A stretch of DNA of 64,000 nt. Origin: Streptomyces sp. NBC_01197. Its GTDB lineage: Bacteria > Actinomycetota > Actinomycetes > Streptomycetales > Streptomycetaceae. The position numbers and the translations under genes are program-made. Of this stretch, positions 42,801-51,118 are shown piece after piece. The notes beneath the pieces were generated by a model. It ran no database searches, had not been told where the DNA came from, and saw nothing but the letters and a program-made list of their open reading frames with translations. How positions within the stretch are numbered: the stretch's first letter is position 1; each line of letters opens with the position of its first letter. Location: contig NZ_CP108569.1 in assembly GCF_036010505.1 (NCBI RefSeq), positions 6,583,501 to 6,647,500 on the forward strand, read 5' to 3'.

Positions 42801-44691
42801 GGCCGCGGCCTGCCTGGAGCGTGCCAGGGCCGCCGACGAGGACCGCAGGGCCGCCCAGCGGGCCGCCGACGACGCGCGCCGCACCGCCCGGGCGCTGCGG
42901 GCCGAGAGGTCCGAGATCGCGGGAGTGCCCGAGGACCTGCCCGAACCGGACGCGGGCGCGCAGCGCTCCGCCCTTCCTGCCCTGCGGGAGGCCTACCGGG
43001 CAGCATCCCAGCTGTACGAGAAGGTCGGCGTCGGAGCCGACCTCCGGGCCGAGCAGGCCAGGGCCGAGAGCGACGAGAGCGCGGCCCGCGCCGAGCTGGA
43101 CCGGCTCTCCAACAAGGTCCGTACCCGCGCCTCCCAGCTGCTCGAATCCACCGACGGCGCCGACGGCCCGTCCCGGCAGGCGGCCGCGGCCCGCGCGGAG
43201 TCGCTCGTACAGATGCTGGAGACACGGGCGTCGGCCGCCAGCGAACAGCTCGGCCGGCTGCGCGGCGAGGCCGAGCGGCTCGCGCCCGAGGACGGCGCGG
43301 ACGCCCACACCGAGCTGCCCGACGGGCTGGCACCGGCCGACGCGGATGCCGCACAGACCCTGCTGCGCACCGCCACGGCCGAACTGGGCGCCCGCACCGA
43401 CGCGTTGGAGACCGCCCGAGAGGCCCATGCCGAACTGCTGCGCGCCCACCGGGCGTCGGAGGACGCGGCGGGCGGTTTCGACGAATCGGCAGCCCTGCTG
43501 CGGGATTTGCTCCGTGACCCGCACCAGGACGACGAGAGTGCCGAATCCACGCCGCCAGAGCCGTACCCCGGCAGCCAGGAGGAGGCCCGCGAGTCGGCCG
43601 CCGAGGCCCGCCGCTCACTGCGCGCCTGCGCCGGCGACCTTTCGGCGGCCGAGTCGGCCGTACGGGAGGCGAGCGACATCCTGGTACGCCATGCCAACGC
43701 CACCCGTTACGAGCAGGTCCGCACCCCGGCACGGCAGCAGATCCGTGAACTGCCCGCCGCCGCGCTCCCCGAGCACGCCGGGAAGTGGGCGGCGGCCTTC
43801 GCGCCCCGGCTGCGGGTGCTCACCGATGAACTGGAGCAACTGGAGCGCAACCGGGACTCGATCGTCGACCGGCTGCGTGGCCTGGTGGAGTCCGCGCTCA
43901 CCACACTGCGCTCCGCCCAGCGGCTCTCCCGGCTGCCAGAGGGGCTCGGGGAGTGGTCGGGCCAGGAGTTCCTGCGGATCCGCTTCGAGGAGCCCGACCA
44001 GGCCACCCTCGCCGAACGGCTCGGCGAGGTCATCGACGAGGCGACCAGGGCGGCCCTGAAGAAGAACTCCGATCTGCGCAGGGACGGGATGTCTCTGCTG
44101 TTGCGGGCAGTCCATGCGGCGCTCGAACCCAGGGGCGTGGCCGTAGAGATCCTCAAGCCGGACGCCGTGCTGCGGGCCGAGCGGGTCCCGGTGGGGCAGA
44201 TGGGAGACGTCTTCTCCGGCGGACAGCTGCTCACCGCGGCCATCGCCCTCTACTGCACGATGGCCGCCCTGCGCAGCAACGACCGGGGCCGTGACAGGCA
44301 CCGGCACGCGGGCACGCTCTTCCTCGACAACCCGATCGGCCGGGCGAACGCCACGTATCTGCTGGAGCTCCAGCGTGCGGTCTCCGACGCCCTCGGCGTC
44401 CAGCTGCTCTATACGACGGGGCTGTTCGACACCACAGCGCTCGCCGAGTTCCCGCTGGTCATCAGGTTGCGCAATGACGCGGACCTCCGGGCGGGGCTGA
44501 AGTACATCAGCGTCGAGGAGCATCTGCGGCCGGGCCTTCCGCAGCAGGACTCCGGCGGGGAGCAGGTGCACGGCGAGATCACCGCGACCCGGATGTTCAA
44601 ACGGGCCCAGGGGGCACAGAGCACCCAGCCGTCCCAGCAGCCGTCCGAGACGTCCCAGGCGGGCCGGACGGGGACCCACGGGCGGCCCTGA
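39847..44691 (+). CDS. SMC-like ATPase (MukB/MksB/JetC-type)
   Basis: A 1614-residue SMC-type protein. The head's N-terminal half contains Walker A LFLENGGGKSVLLKL (GGGKS at about 66-70). Coiled coil begins near 310 (Ala/Glu/Arg-rich heptads). A central globular hinge-like domain occupies about 690-850, with ILGALGDGGLLPPGPDVLATVEFL, GWRYLAQAVDPADHA and VDGVVITDPAAHG. A second coiled coil runs to about 1390. The C-terminal head carries the ABC signature VFSGGQLLTAAIALYC (about 1456) and Walker B TLFLDNPIGRAN (about 1490), then QLLYTTGLFDTTAL. The shape (1.5-kb arms, mid hinge, Walker A and B at opposite ends) is that of MukB/MksB/JetC. It would load on DNA with the two upstream proteins and act in chromosome organisation or plasmid restriction. 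No JetD nuclease gene follows. ATG start; very high Ala/Arg content. Confidence 0.8.
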   Translation: MYELSRVRLYSIGPAGARYADTVLDLRGVGAPVPSPAPAQAEFFEEEPVGPPRRPAPAGVLFLENGGGKSVLLKLIFSVMLPGHRNTLGGASSGVLRKFLLADDCGHVALEWQHTLTGELVVVGKASEWRGRQVSNDPRKFAEAWYSFRPGPGLSLDSLPVAEATTVRPPAEGVSGARGRRRTMKGFRDAITEAGKFYPHLDVHWEEIHDRWNEHLGDLGLDPELFRYQREMNADEGEAAGLFAVKKDSDFTDLLLRAVTDTRDTDGLADLVGSFGSKLGRRAELTAERDFTAGSVDLLGRIVDAAAARSRSRDVHAGAERRTRTLARRLSARAAEERGRASDLAQQVTSAAHTVTQAEEARGRSALIAAELAYRHASLALTVAEKAAAAQRRELADARTFHSAWQAAEAVLRHRAAADRSARVAVAIREAERDAAPALAARATAAADLVRALHAAAESGEQLANEEEERAAVLQTAGEAAHRDATAAATEAQRARSEAGHLRQRLTEVAQETSEAVRAGWLDDTAPDADPARAALAAGDAEKSAVAAWETAREQARATADEAREAASRESRADLAAARAADAARAAEHVYEAELHIAESIAAEPRLADLLGLPAPSSAGSTPVPGKAVGLPQPRNGTVPPATARPRGTATAGPADDAESGCSGAAGDREPESHARSLTRGRLTAAELDRNVEELRELLDGGVASAERQLFELRTAAADDARILGALGDGGLLPPGPDVLATVEFLGEHGIPALPGWRYLAQAVDPADHAAVLAARPELVDGVVITDPAAHGRARSVLGGAALLPRSAVAVGTASALLAPVPGPGPSGTGDGDVFLVPPNPAMHDEHAADEERQALRSRAGRRDEEIRTLAARLGGDRTLAARLGSWRAACPPGTLAELAAAASGAQDAAGAATAALEEARTARAEADEAAADAARVRDERQDNAQRARRVADVLSGLAFRLRERAGWQVTLRELGDEAAQSESRAAACLERARAADEDRRAAQRAADDARRTARALRAERSEIAGVPEDLPEPDAGAQRSALPALREAYRAASQLYEKVGVGADLRAEQARAESDESAARAELDRLSNKVRTRASQLLESTDGADGPSRQAAAARAESLVQMLETRASAASEQLGRLRGEAERLAPEDGADAHTELPDGLAPADADAAQTLLRTATAELGARTDALETAREAHAELLRAHRASEDAAGGFDESAALLRDLLRDPHQDDESAESTPPEPYPGSQEEARESAAEARRSLRACAGDLSAAESAVREASDILVRHANATRYEQVRTPARQQIRELPAAALPEHAGKWAAAFAPRLRVLTDELEQLERNRDSIVDRLRGLVESALTTLRSAQRLSRLPEGLGEWSGQEFLRIRFEEPDQATLAERLGEVIDEATRAALKKNSDLRRDGMSLLLRAVHAALEPRGVAVEILKPDAVLRAERVPVGQMGDVFSGGQLLTAAIALYCTMAALRSNDRGRDRHRHAGTLFLDNPIGRANATYLLELQRAVSDALGVQLLYTTGLFDTTALAEFPLVIRLRNDADLRAGLKYISVEEHLRPGLPQQDSGGEQVHGEITATRMFKRAQGAQSTQPSQQPSETSQAGRTGTHGRP

Positions 44692-44706
44692 CGGGCCCGG
44701 GACGGC

Positions 44707-45132
44707 TCAGGACTGCGGCGACAGCCGCCCGGAGCGGGTACGTATCCGTTCGGCGTCCCCCTCCTGCCGACGGGCCGAACGCCGTGCCGAACGCCGGGCC
44801 GTGCGCCGCTCCTTGCGGAGCCGGCGGGCGGTGCTGCTGGGGGCGGATGTCACCCCATGGCGCTGGTTCCACACCTGCCGGGTGATCCAGACGTCCAGCA
44901 CCGCCCAGGTCGCCACGACCGTACTGGCCACACTGCTCAGCACCATCGGGAAGGCGAGCCAGGAGCCCGTTACGGTGGAGAGGAAGGCCGTCACCGCCTG
45001 GATCAGCGTCACGGACACGATGAGCACCGCACGCACCGCGCTTGTGCGCACCGGATCCGGCAGCCGGTACCGTCCGACCGGCTCCTCGACCCACAGCGTC
45101 CGCAGGGGGGCCTCGCCCTCTTCGATGGTCAT
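44707..45132 (-). CDS. Small membrane protein with basic tail
   Basis: A 141-residue protein. ATG at 45132 follows AAGAGAG. An N-terminal cytoplasmic stretch (EAPLRTLWVEEPVGRYRLPDP) precedes two hydrophobic segments (about 38-58 and 62-88, VLIVSVTLIQAVTAFLSTV and LSSVASTVVATWAVLDVWI). A strongly basic tail follows with repeated RRxARRSARR. Family not recognised. The basic tail could contact membrane lipids or nucleic acid. It is tail to tail with the SMC-like gene, 15 bp apart, and divergent from the conservon. Confidence 0.72.
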   Translation of the reverse strand: MTIEEGEAPLRTLWVEEPVGRYRLPDPVRTSAVRAVLIVSVTLIQAVTAFLSTVTGSWLAFPMVLSSVASTVVATWAVLDVWITRQVWNQRHGVTSAPSSTARRLRKERRTARRSARRSARRQEGDAERIRTRSGRLSPQS

Positions 45133-45509
45133 GCTCTCTTCACCCTCGACCTTCACGCCTCGGCGCTGTCCGACTCCAGAACGGATGCCCGGCTTGGGTC
45201 GGTTCAAGCGTCCCCGCCCGTGGTGCGCCCCTCGGACGCAAGGACGAACAACTGACCTCAAAGATTCCCGCCATTCATTGAATTCCAGCCATCTGGGCAG
45301 GGGCGGAAAGTGCCGTCCTGCCAGGATTCTCTGACCGGAACAGGGAAGACGATCTGCTGGGATACCAGGACATGGCGTGATCAACTCCTCTGCGGTCGGC
45401 TGAAAATAGACCGGACGTCTCTTCGAGTTGCCTGTGCGGCAGTAGTAGGCTCACGCCGTTTGTTGACGGAACACCACCCCCGCCGGGCGGGGTTGAGCTG
45501 GGGGAGGCC
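45133..45509. other. 377-bp divergent region before the conservon
   Basis: No gene is seen. It contains a promoter-like pair for cvnA (TTCGAG at 45422-45427, 18-bp spacer, TAGGCT at 45446-45451). A G/C hairpin, CCCCGCC-G-GGCGGGG (45478-45492), lies just before the GGGGGAGG ribosome binding site and could hinder translation. Confidence 0.5.
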
Positions 45510-48308
45510 ATGCGCTTTCGCGGGAAGTCCATCCGCAGGAAGATCGTGGCGCTGTTGCTGGTCCCACTTGTCGCGTTGACGGCGATCTGGACGTTCTCCG
45601 TCTATCTCACCGGCCGGGACGCCCTGCAACTGATGCGCACCGGAACTGTCCACAAGAGCGTGGCGCACCCGCTCGTCGTCGCCCTTGGGTCGGTGGAGGA
45701 GGAACGCTCCCTGACCCTGCGCCAGCTGGTCGATCCGGGAGCCTCGGACACCCAGTCCCAACTGCGCACCCAGCGCGCGGACACCGACGCGGCCGTGGCC
45801 CAGCTGCGCAGCAGCTCCGCGCGGAGTGACGCCCGTTCCGCGATGGGCGCGCACTCCGAACGGCAACTGCGCAACGTACTCGACGGGTTCGCGGGACTCG
45901 GTTCGCTGCGGCACAACACCGGCGACCACGAGGTGACCCGGCGCGAGGCGTACGACCAGTACAACCGGCTCTGCGACCAGGCGCTCGACTTCCTGGCCGA
46001 CCTGCCCACCCTGCAGAACTCAGGGCTCGACAAGGAGGCGCGCGGCCTCGTCGGCGTCAGCCGGGCCCGTGAGTCCCTCTCGCGTGAGGACGCGCTCCTC
46101 GGTTCCGCCCTCACATCCGGACGGCTCGACTCCAGTGACCTGCGCGACATCTCGGACCTCGTCACCGCACGCGAGGTGTACTACACGGACAGCCTCCCCT
46201 CGCTGCCGGGCCGGGCGGGCGACGCGTACAGGGAGTACTGGAGCGGACCCGCGACCATCCCGGTGCGCACCGCCGAATCCACCGTGCTGGGCAAGAGCCC
46301 CGGCAGCTCCTCCATCACGGGCTCCGCGTCCCGCTGGACCACCGACGCCGACCGGACGCTCAGCCATCTCGACACGCTGGGAACCGAGGCCCGCAAGGAC
46401 TTCCAGAACCGGGTGAGGCCCGCGGCCGTCGGCGTCTTCGCCAAGGCCGGGATCGCGGCACTGCTCGGCGTCGGCGGACTGCTGGTCTCCCTGGTGGTGT
46501 CCGTGCGCATCGGCCGCGAACTGATCCGCGACCTCAGCAGACTGCGCAAGGAGGCCCACGAGGTCTCCGGGGTGCGGCTGCCCGCCGTGATGCGCCGGCT
46601 CGCGGCCGGGGAGCAGGTCGACATCGAAACCGAGGCGCCGCGCCTTGAGTACGCGAAGGACGAGGTCGGCCAGGTCGGCCTGGCCCTCAACACCGTCCAG
46701 CGGGCCGCCGTCGAAGCAGCGGTGCGCCAGGCGGACCTGCGCCGCGGGGTCTCCGACGTCTTCGTCAACCTCGCCCGCCGCAACCAGGTCCTGCTGCACC
46801 GCCAGCTGACGCTGCTGGACAGCATGGAGCGCCGTACGGAGGACACCGAGGAACTCGCCGACCTGTTCCGCCTCGACCACCTCACCACCCGTATGCGACG
46901 GCACGCCGAGGGCCTGGTGATCCTCTCCGGAGCCTCACCCTCCCGGCAGTGGCGCAAGCCGGTCCAGCTGATGGACGTCGTACGAGCGGCGGTCGCCGAG
47001 GTCGAGGACTACGAGCGGGTCGAGGTACGGCGGCTGCCGAGGATCGGGGTCGGCGGCCCCGCCGTCGCCGACCTCACGCACCTCATCGCCGAACTCCTGG
47101 AGAACGCCACGGTCTTCTCGCCCCCGCACACAGCGGTGCAGGTGCTGGGCGAGCGAGTCGCCAACGGCTTCACCCTGGAGATCCACGACCGCGGACTCGG
47201 TATCGCGCCCGACGCGCTGCTCGACGCCAATCTCCGTCTCGCCGAGACCCCCGAGTTCGAGCTGTCCGACACCGACCGGCTCGGCCTCTTCGTAGTGAGC
47301 AGGCTCGCGCAGCGGCAGAATGTGCGGGTCTCGCTCCAGCCCTCACCGTACGGCGGCACCACCGCCGTCATCTTCATCCCGGTGGCGCTGCTCACCGACG
47401 CCCCCGACAGTGATGCCCCGGACACCGACGGCACGGACGCCGGGTCCGGTATCGACGGCGCCGGATTCCGCTCCGACCGGCGGTCCGTCCACCGGCCGGG
47501 ACCGCGCTCCGGGCTCGCACCGGTGCCCACCGCAGGGCGCACCCCGGTGTCCGTGATCGACGGGCCCGTCGAACTGGAGCCGCCGGTAGACCCGTTGACG
47601 TTCGACGACACGGCGGATCTGGACGACGAGGACAGCGCACCGGGCGGGATCTTCCGCAACCGCGCCGTGGCCCCGGCACCCGACCAGCACCAGCAGACCC
47701 CCGACGAAGGCGCGGCGCCGCAGAGCGCCACACGTCCCGCCGGTCCGGCCGGACTGCCCCGGCGCCGTAAACCCGGACAGCCGACCCTCGTCTCCGACCA
47801 CGGGCGCAGGGTCGACATCCCGGCACCACCGCGGACCGATCCGTTGCGGAGGGAACCGCCGCGGAGCAAACCGCAGAGGACCGATACGCCGCCGACCGAT
47901 ACGCCGCCGACCGATACGCCGAGGGCCGAGCCGTCGCGGATCGAACCCCGGCGGGCCGGACTCCCGCAGCGCGTACCCCGGCGGACCGAACCGTCGAGGA
48001 CCGACCCCTCGCAGCCCGGACCACCGCGCACCGGCCCCCCGGTGGCAGGCCCCGGCGGGCTGCCCCGCAGAGTTCGCCAGGCGAATCTGGCCCCGCAGCT
48101 GAGAGGCGTGCCCGCAGCCGAACCGGCCACGGCGGACGACGATGAACGCGACGCGGACGAGGTACGCAGCCGGATGGCATCGCTCCAGCGTGGCTGGCAG
48201 CGGGGCCGCCGCGACAACGCCGCACAGGACTCGGCAGAATCAGCCGCAGTCGGCACCGGACCGGCCGGCACAGCACCAGGAACCACATCGGAGGGGACCG
48301 GTCGATGA
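45510..48308 (+). CDS. cvnA: Conservon sensor kinase CvnA
   Basis: A 932-residue membrane sensor with a histidine-kinase-like ATPase, first gene of a conservon. Segment 1 is at about 13-33 (KIVALLLVPLVALTAIWTFSV). A long extracytoplasmic helical sensor (nitrate-sensor-like) follows, then segment 2 at about 315-335. A HAMP domain leads to DLFRLDHLTTRMRRHAEGL (the conserved His region of CvnA) and the ATPase N-box HLIAELLENATVFSPP with DRGLGIAPD. After residue about 630 the tail is long, Pro-rich and repetitive (tandem TDTPP units from a 15-bp repeat at 47880-47921). CvnA is thought to pass signals to a small GTPase through CvnB and CvnC, resembling a eukaryotic receptor complex. The stop overlaps cvnB by four bases. 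Confidence 0.93.
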   Translation: MRFRGKSIRRKIVALLLVPLVALTAIWTFSVYLTGRDALQLMRTGTVHKSVAHPLVVALGSVEEERSLTLRQLVDPGASDTQSQLRTQRADTDAAVAQLRSSSARSDARSAMGAHSERQLRNVLDGFAGLGSLRHNTGDHEVTRREAYDQYNRLCDQALDFLADLPTLQNSGLDKEARGLVGVSRARESLSREDALLGSALTSGRLDSSDLRDISDLVTAREVYYTDSLPSLPGRAGDAYREYWSGPATIPVRTAESTVLGKSPGSSSITGSASRWTTDADRTLSHLDTLGTEARKDFQNRVRPAAVGVFAKAGIAALLGVGGLLVSLVVSVRIGRELIRDLSRLRKEAHEVSGVRLPAVMRRLAAGEQVDIETEAPRLEYAKDEVGQVGLALNTVQRAAVEAAVRQADLRRGVSDVFVNLARRNQVLLHRQLTLLDSMERRTEDTEELADLFRLDHLTTRMRRHAEGLVILSGASPSRQWRKPVQLMDVVRAAVAEVEDYERVEVRRLPRIGVGGPAVADLTHLIAELLENATVFSPPHTAVQVLGERVANGFTLEIHDRGLGIAPDALLDANLRLAETPEFELSDTDRLGLFVVSRLAQRQNVRVSLQPSPYGGTTAVIFIPVALLTDAPDSDAPDTDGTDAGSGIDGAGFRSDRRSVHRPGPRSGLAPVPTAGRTPVSVIDGPVELEPPVDPLTFDDTADLDDEDSAPGGIFRNRAVAPAPDQHQQTPDEGAAPQSATRPAGPAGLPRRRKPGQPTLVSDHGRRVDIPAPPRTDPLRREPPRSKPQRTDTPPTDTPPTDTPRAEPSRIEPRRAGLPQRVPRRTEPSRTDPSQPGPPRTGPPVAGPGGLPRRVRQANLAPQLRGVPAAEPATADDDERDADEVRSRMASLQRGWQRGRRDNAAQDSAESAAVGTGPAGTAPGTTSEGTGR
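47880..47921 (+). repeat. 15-bp tandem repeat in cvnA
   Basis: Nearly three copies of ACCGATACGCCGCCG, encoding TDTPP repeats in the disordered tail of CvnA. Likely variable in copy number between strains. Confidence 0.75.
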
Positions 48309-48742
48309 CCGTACCGAACGCAGCAGCACATAACGCCGCAGGGAGCCCCGGTGAGCTCAACTGGCTCCTCGACGAGCTCGTCGACCGGGTCGGCAGCATC
48401 CGCAAGGCGCTGGTCCTCTCGGGAGACGGCCTGGCGACCGGCACCTCGAAGGACCTGACCCGGGAGGACGGCGAGCACCTGGCAGCCGTCGCATCCGGTT
48501 TCCACAGCCTGGCCAAGGGCGTCGGACGCCACTTCGAGGCGGGCAAGGTCCGCCAGACCGTCGTGGAGCTGGACGAGGCATTCCTCTTCATCACGGCAGC
48601 GGGCGACGGCAGTTGCCTCGCCGTGCTGGCCGACGCGGACTCCGACGTCGGCCTGGTGGCGTACGAGATGACGCTGATGGTGAAGCGGGTCGGTGCCCAC
48701 CTCGCGACGGCCCCGCGGAGCGGGCTCACCGCAGGAGGTTGA
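48305..48742 (+). CDS. cvnB: Conservon roadblock/LC7 protein CvnB
   Basis: A 145-residue roadblock/LC7 protein, usually the GTPase-activating or docking partner in conservons. After a flexible start it reads GELNWLLDELVDRVGSIRKALVLSGDGLATGTSKDL, then FHSLAKGVGRHFEAGKVRQTVVELDEAFLFI and a DADSDVGLVAYEMTLM strand-helix end, matching the family closely. It overlaps cvnA by four bases. cvnC follows after 10 bp. Confidence 0.95.
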   Translation: MTVPNAAAHNAAGSPGELNWLLDELVDRVGSIRKALVLSGDGLATGTSKDLTREDGEHLAAVASGFHSLAKGVGRHFEAGKVRQTVVELDEAFLFITAAGDGSCLAVLADADSDVGLVAYEMTLMVKRVGAHLATAPRSGLTAGG

Positions 48743-48752
48743 GGGGGACACC

Positions 48753-49151
48753 ATGAGTGACGCGGGCCGACCACCGGCGCACCACTGGTTCGACGACGAC
48801 GCGGGCCCCGTGGTCCGGCCGTACGCCATGACACGCGGCCGTACCGGTTCCGACGGCGGCCACCGTCTCGACCTGATCGCACTGGTCGTCCCGGAGCCGG
48901 CCGCCGACGACCCGGGCAGGGACCAGACACTCTCGCCCGAGCATGTGGACATCGTCGAGCGCTGCAGCACCGCACCGCAGTCCATCGCCGAACTCGCGGC
49001 CGACTTCGACCTGCCCGTGGGGGTGGTGCGGGTCCTTGTCGGCGACCTCGTCGACGACGAACTCGTCCGTGTGACCCAGCCAGTACCGCCGGCGGAACTG
49101 CCGGATGTCAGCATTCTTCGCGAGGTAATCAATGGCCTTCGGGCGCTCTAG
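48753..49151 (+). CDS. cvnC: Conservon DUF742 protein CvnC
   Basis: A 132-residue DUF742 protein with a winged-helix-like fold. ATG at 48753 follows GAGGGGG. Conserved blocks: VVRPYAMTRGRT near the N-terminus, LIALVV, LSPEHVDIVERCSTAPQSIAELAADFDLPVGVVRVLVGDLVDDELV and the C-terminal DVSILREVINGLRAL. CvnC is part of the complex with CvnB and the GTPase. It overlaps cvnD by 20 bp, suggesting coupled translation. Confidence 0.95.
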   Translation: MSDAGRPPAHHWFDDDAGPVVRPYAMTRGRTGSDGGHRLDLIALVVPEPAADDPGRDQTLSPEHVDIVERCSTAPQSIAELAADFDLPVGVVRVLVGDLVDDELVRVTQPVPPAELPDVSILREVINGLRAL

Positions 49152-49737
49152 CCGCAACCAGCAGTTCGTCGAACCGGTGACCCTCAAGATCCTGGTGGCG
49201 GGCGGCTTCGGTGTGGGAAAGACCACGCTGGTGGGTGCGGTCAGCGAGATCAAGCCGCTGCGCACCGAGGAGACCCTGAGCGAGGCGGGCCGCCCGGTGG
49301 ACTCCACCGACGGCGTGGAACAGAAGACCACCACCACTGTCGCCATGGACTTCGGCCGCATCACGCTCAAGGAGGACCTGGTCCTCTATCTGTTCGGCAC
49401 ACCGGGCCAGGACCGCTTCTGGTTCCTCTGGGACGAGCTGGCGCAGGGTGCGCTGGGTGCGGTCGTCCTTGCCGATACCCGCCGCTTAGCAGACTGCTTC
49501 GCGGCCGTCGACTACTTCGAGCGCCGCTCCATCCCGTTCACCGTGGCGGTCAACTGCTTCGACGGTGCGGACCGTTACCCCGGGGAGACCGTGCGGTCGG
49601 CGCTCGACCTCGACCCCGATGTGCCCGTCCTGATGTGTGACGCGCGGGACCGGGAGACGGTGAAGGAGGTCCTGGTGGCCGTCGTGGAGCACGCCATGGC
49701 CCTCGCCTCCGGAGCCCGCGCGCACGCCGTCACCTAA
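49132..49737 (+). CDS. cvnD: Conservon GTP-binding protein CvnD
   Basis: A 201-residue Ras-like/SRPRB-type GTPase. P-loop GGFGVGKTTLVGAV (G1), switch region TTTTVAMDFGRI, G3 YLFGTPGQDRFWFLWD, a conserved GALGAVVLADTRRL, and G4-like VNCFDG. It completes the cvnABCD set. In S. coelicolor conservons influence antibiotic production and development. Its TAA stop lies inside the left arm of the MITE-like element at 49734. Confidence 0.95.
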   Translation: MAFGRSSRNQQFVEPVTLKILVAGGFGVGKTTLVGAVSEIKPLRTEETLSEAGRPVDSTDGVEQKTTTTVAMDFGRITLKEDLVLYLFGTPGQDRFWFLWDELAQGALGAVVLADTRRLADCFAAVDYFERRSIPFTVAVNCFDGADRYPGETVRSALDLDPDVPVLMCDARDRETVKEVLVAVVEHAMALASGARAHAVT

Positions 49738-49901
49738 GGGCTGTCCCGCAATTCCCGGCGGGCGCGCGACGACAGCTACGGCACCTCGCCGCGTTGTCGG
49801 AACGTCCACATACATCCAGTATGCGGACGCCCCTCCGCCTTGCGATGCACCGCATCTGACGCCGCGCGCTGATCCACCAGGAATTGCGGGACAGCCCTTA
49901 G
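49734..49901. mobile_element. MITE-like element with 22-bp terminal inverted repeats
   Basis: A 168-bp element with perfect 22-bp arms (49734-49755 and 49880-49901; core AGGGCTGTCCCGCAATTCC and its reverse complement). It has no coding capacity. An inner dyad (GTCCACATAC against GTATGCGGAC, about 49803-49833) could form a second hairpin. I recall similar CTGTCCCGCAATT-ended repeats scattered in Streptomyces genomes. The left arm supplies the TAA stop of cvnD, so it arrived at the very end of that gene. It also serves as a hairpin between convergent genes. Confidence 0.6.
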
Positions 49902-49927
49902 GGCCTCCGGTTGGGGACCACGGCCGC

Positions 49928-51118
49928 TCAGCGGACGGCGATCACCGACGACCCGTGCCCGAACAGTCCCTGGTTGGCGGTGATCGCCGCGCGCGCCCCC
50001 GGCACCTGACGCGCGCCGGCCCGGCCCCGCAGCTGCCAGGTCACTTCGCAGACCTGCGCGATGGCCTGGGCGGGCACCGCCTCACCGAACGAGGCCAGAC
50101 CGCCGCTGGTGTTGACCGGCACACGCCCGCCGAGCGCGGTGGCACCCTCCCGTACGAGCTTCGCGCCCTCACCCGGCGCGCAGAGCCCGATGTCCTCGTA
50201 CCACTCCAGTTCCAGGGCGGTCGACAGGTCGTAGACCTCGGCCAGCGAGAGGTCCTCGGGGCCGGCCCCCGCCTCCTCGTACGCCGCACGCGCGATGGAG
50301 GCGCGGAAGGACTCCGCGGGGGCCGCCACGGCGGTGGACGAGTCGGTGGCGATGTCCGGCAGGTCGAGGACGGTCCTCGGATAGGTCGGGGTGACGGTGG
50401 ACACCGCACGGATACGGACTGGGTCGGCCACCCCGTGCCGGCGCGCGAACGCCATGCTGGTGAGTACGAGAGCGGCCGCGCCGTCGGAGGTCGCACAGAT
50501 GTCGAGCAGCCGCAGCGGGTCGGCGATCACCGGGGAAGCGGCCACGTCGTCGAGGCCGACCGGCTGGCGGTAGCGGGCGCTGGGGTTGAGCACACCCGCC
50601 GCCGCGTTCTTCACCTTCACCCGTGCGAAGTCTTCGAGGGTGTCGCCGTACATGGCCATCCGGCGGCGGGCGTACAGCGCGAAGTACGCCGGGTTGGTGG
50701 CCCCCAGCACCCGGAACCGCAGCCAGTCGGGGTCGTCGGGCCGCTCACCGCCCGCGGGGGCGAAGAACCCCTTCGGTGCGGAGTCCGCGCCGACCACCAG
50801 CGCCACATCGGCCATCCCGGCGAGGATCTGGGCCCTGGCCGTACTGATGGCCTGCGCCCCGGAGGCGCAGGCCGCGTACACGCTGGTGACACGCGCTCCC
50901 TGCCACCCCAGTGCCCGCGCGAAGGTCGCCCCCGCCACGTACCCGGGATAGCCGCAGCGCACTGTGTCAGCGCCGACCACCGACTGCACGTCCTGCCAGC
51001 CGATCCCGGCGTCCGCCAGCGCGGAACGGGCCGCCGCCGTCCCGTACTCGATGAAGCTCCGCCCCCACTTGCCCCACGCGTGCATCCCGGCCCCGAGGAC
51101 CGCTATGTCGCCGGTCAT
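49928..51118 (-). CDS. Thiolase-like protein (lipid-transfer/acetyl-CoA acetyltransferase type)
   Basis: A 396-residue thiolase-fold protein. An active-site Cys lies in VYAACASGAQAIS (about residue 85). The C-terminus has NTSGGLASFGEAVPAQAIAQ and NQGLFGHGSSVIAV in place of the standard CxG thiolase end, with Gly-His (GHG) instead of Cys. This fits the SCP-x/steroid-type 'lipid-transfer' thiolase group, paired with an OB-fold DUF35 protein, which here precedes it with a 4-bp overlap. Such pairs perform retro-aldol or thiolytic steps on acyl- or sterol-like CoA thioesters. Substrate unknown. Confidence 0.87.
   Translation of the reverse strand: MTGDIAVLGAGMHAWGKWGRSFIEYGTAAARSALADAGIGWQDVQSVVGADTVRCGYPGYVAGATFARALGWQGARVTSVYAACASGAQAISTARAQILAGMADVALVVGADSAPKGFFAPAGGERPDDPDWLRFRVLGATNPAYFALYARRRMAMYGDTLEDFARVKVKNAAAGVLNPSARYRQPVGLDDVAASPVIADPLRLLDICATSDGAAALVLTSMAFARRHGVADPVRIRAVSTVTPTYPRTVLDLPDIATDSSTAVAAPAESFRASIARAAYEEAGAGPEDLSLAEVYDLSTALELEWYEDIGLCAPGEGAKLVREGATALGGRVPVNTSGGLASFGEAVPAQAIAQVCEVTWQLRGRAGARQVPGARAAITANQGLFGHGSSVIAVR

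Noticed and set aside
37218..45132. A complete Wadjet (JetABCD) plasmid-defence system
   Set aside because: The three condensin-like genes are present but no JetD/MksG-type nuclease gene is adjacent. The next gene is a small membrane protein on the opposite strand.
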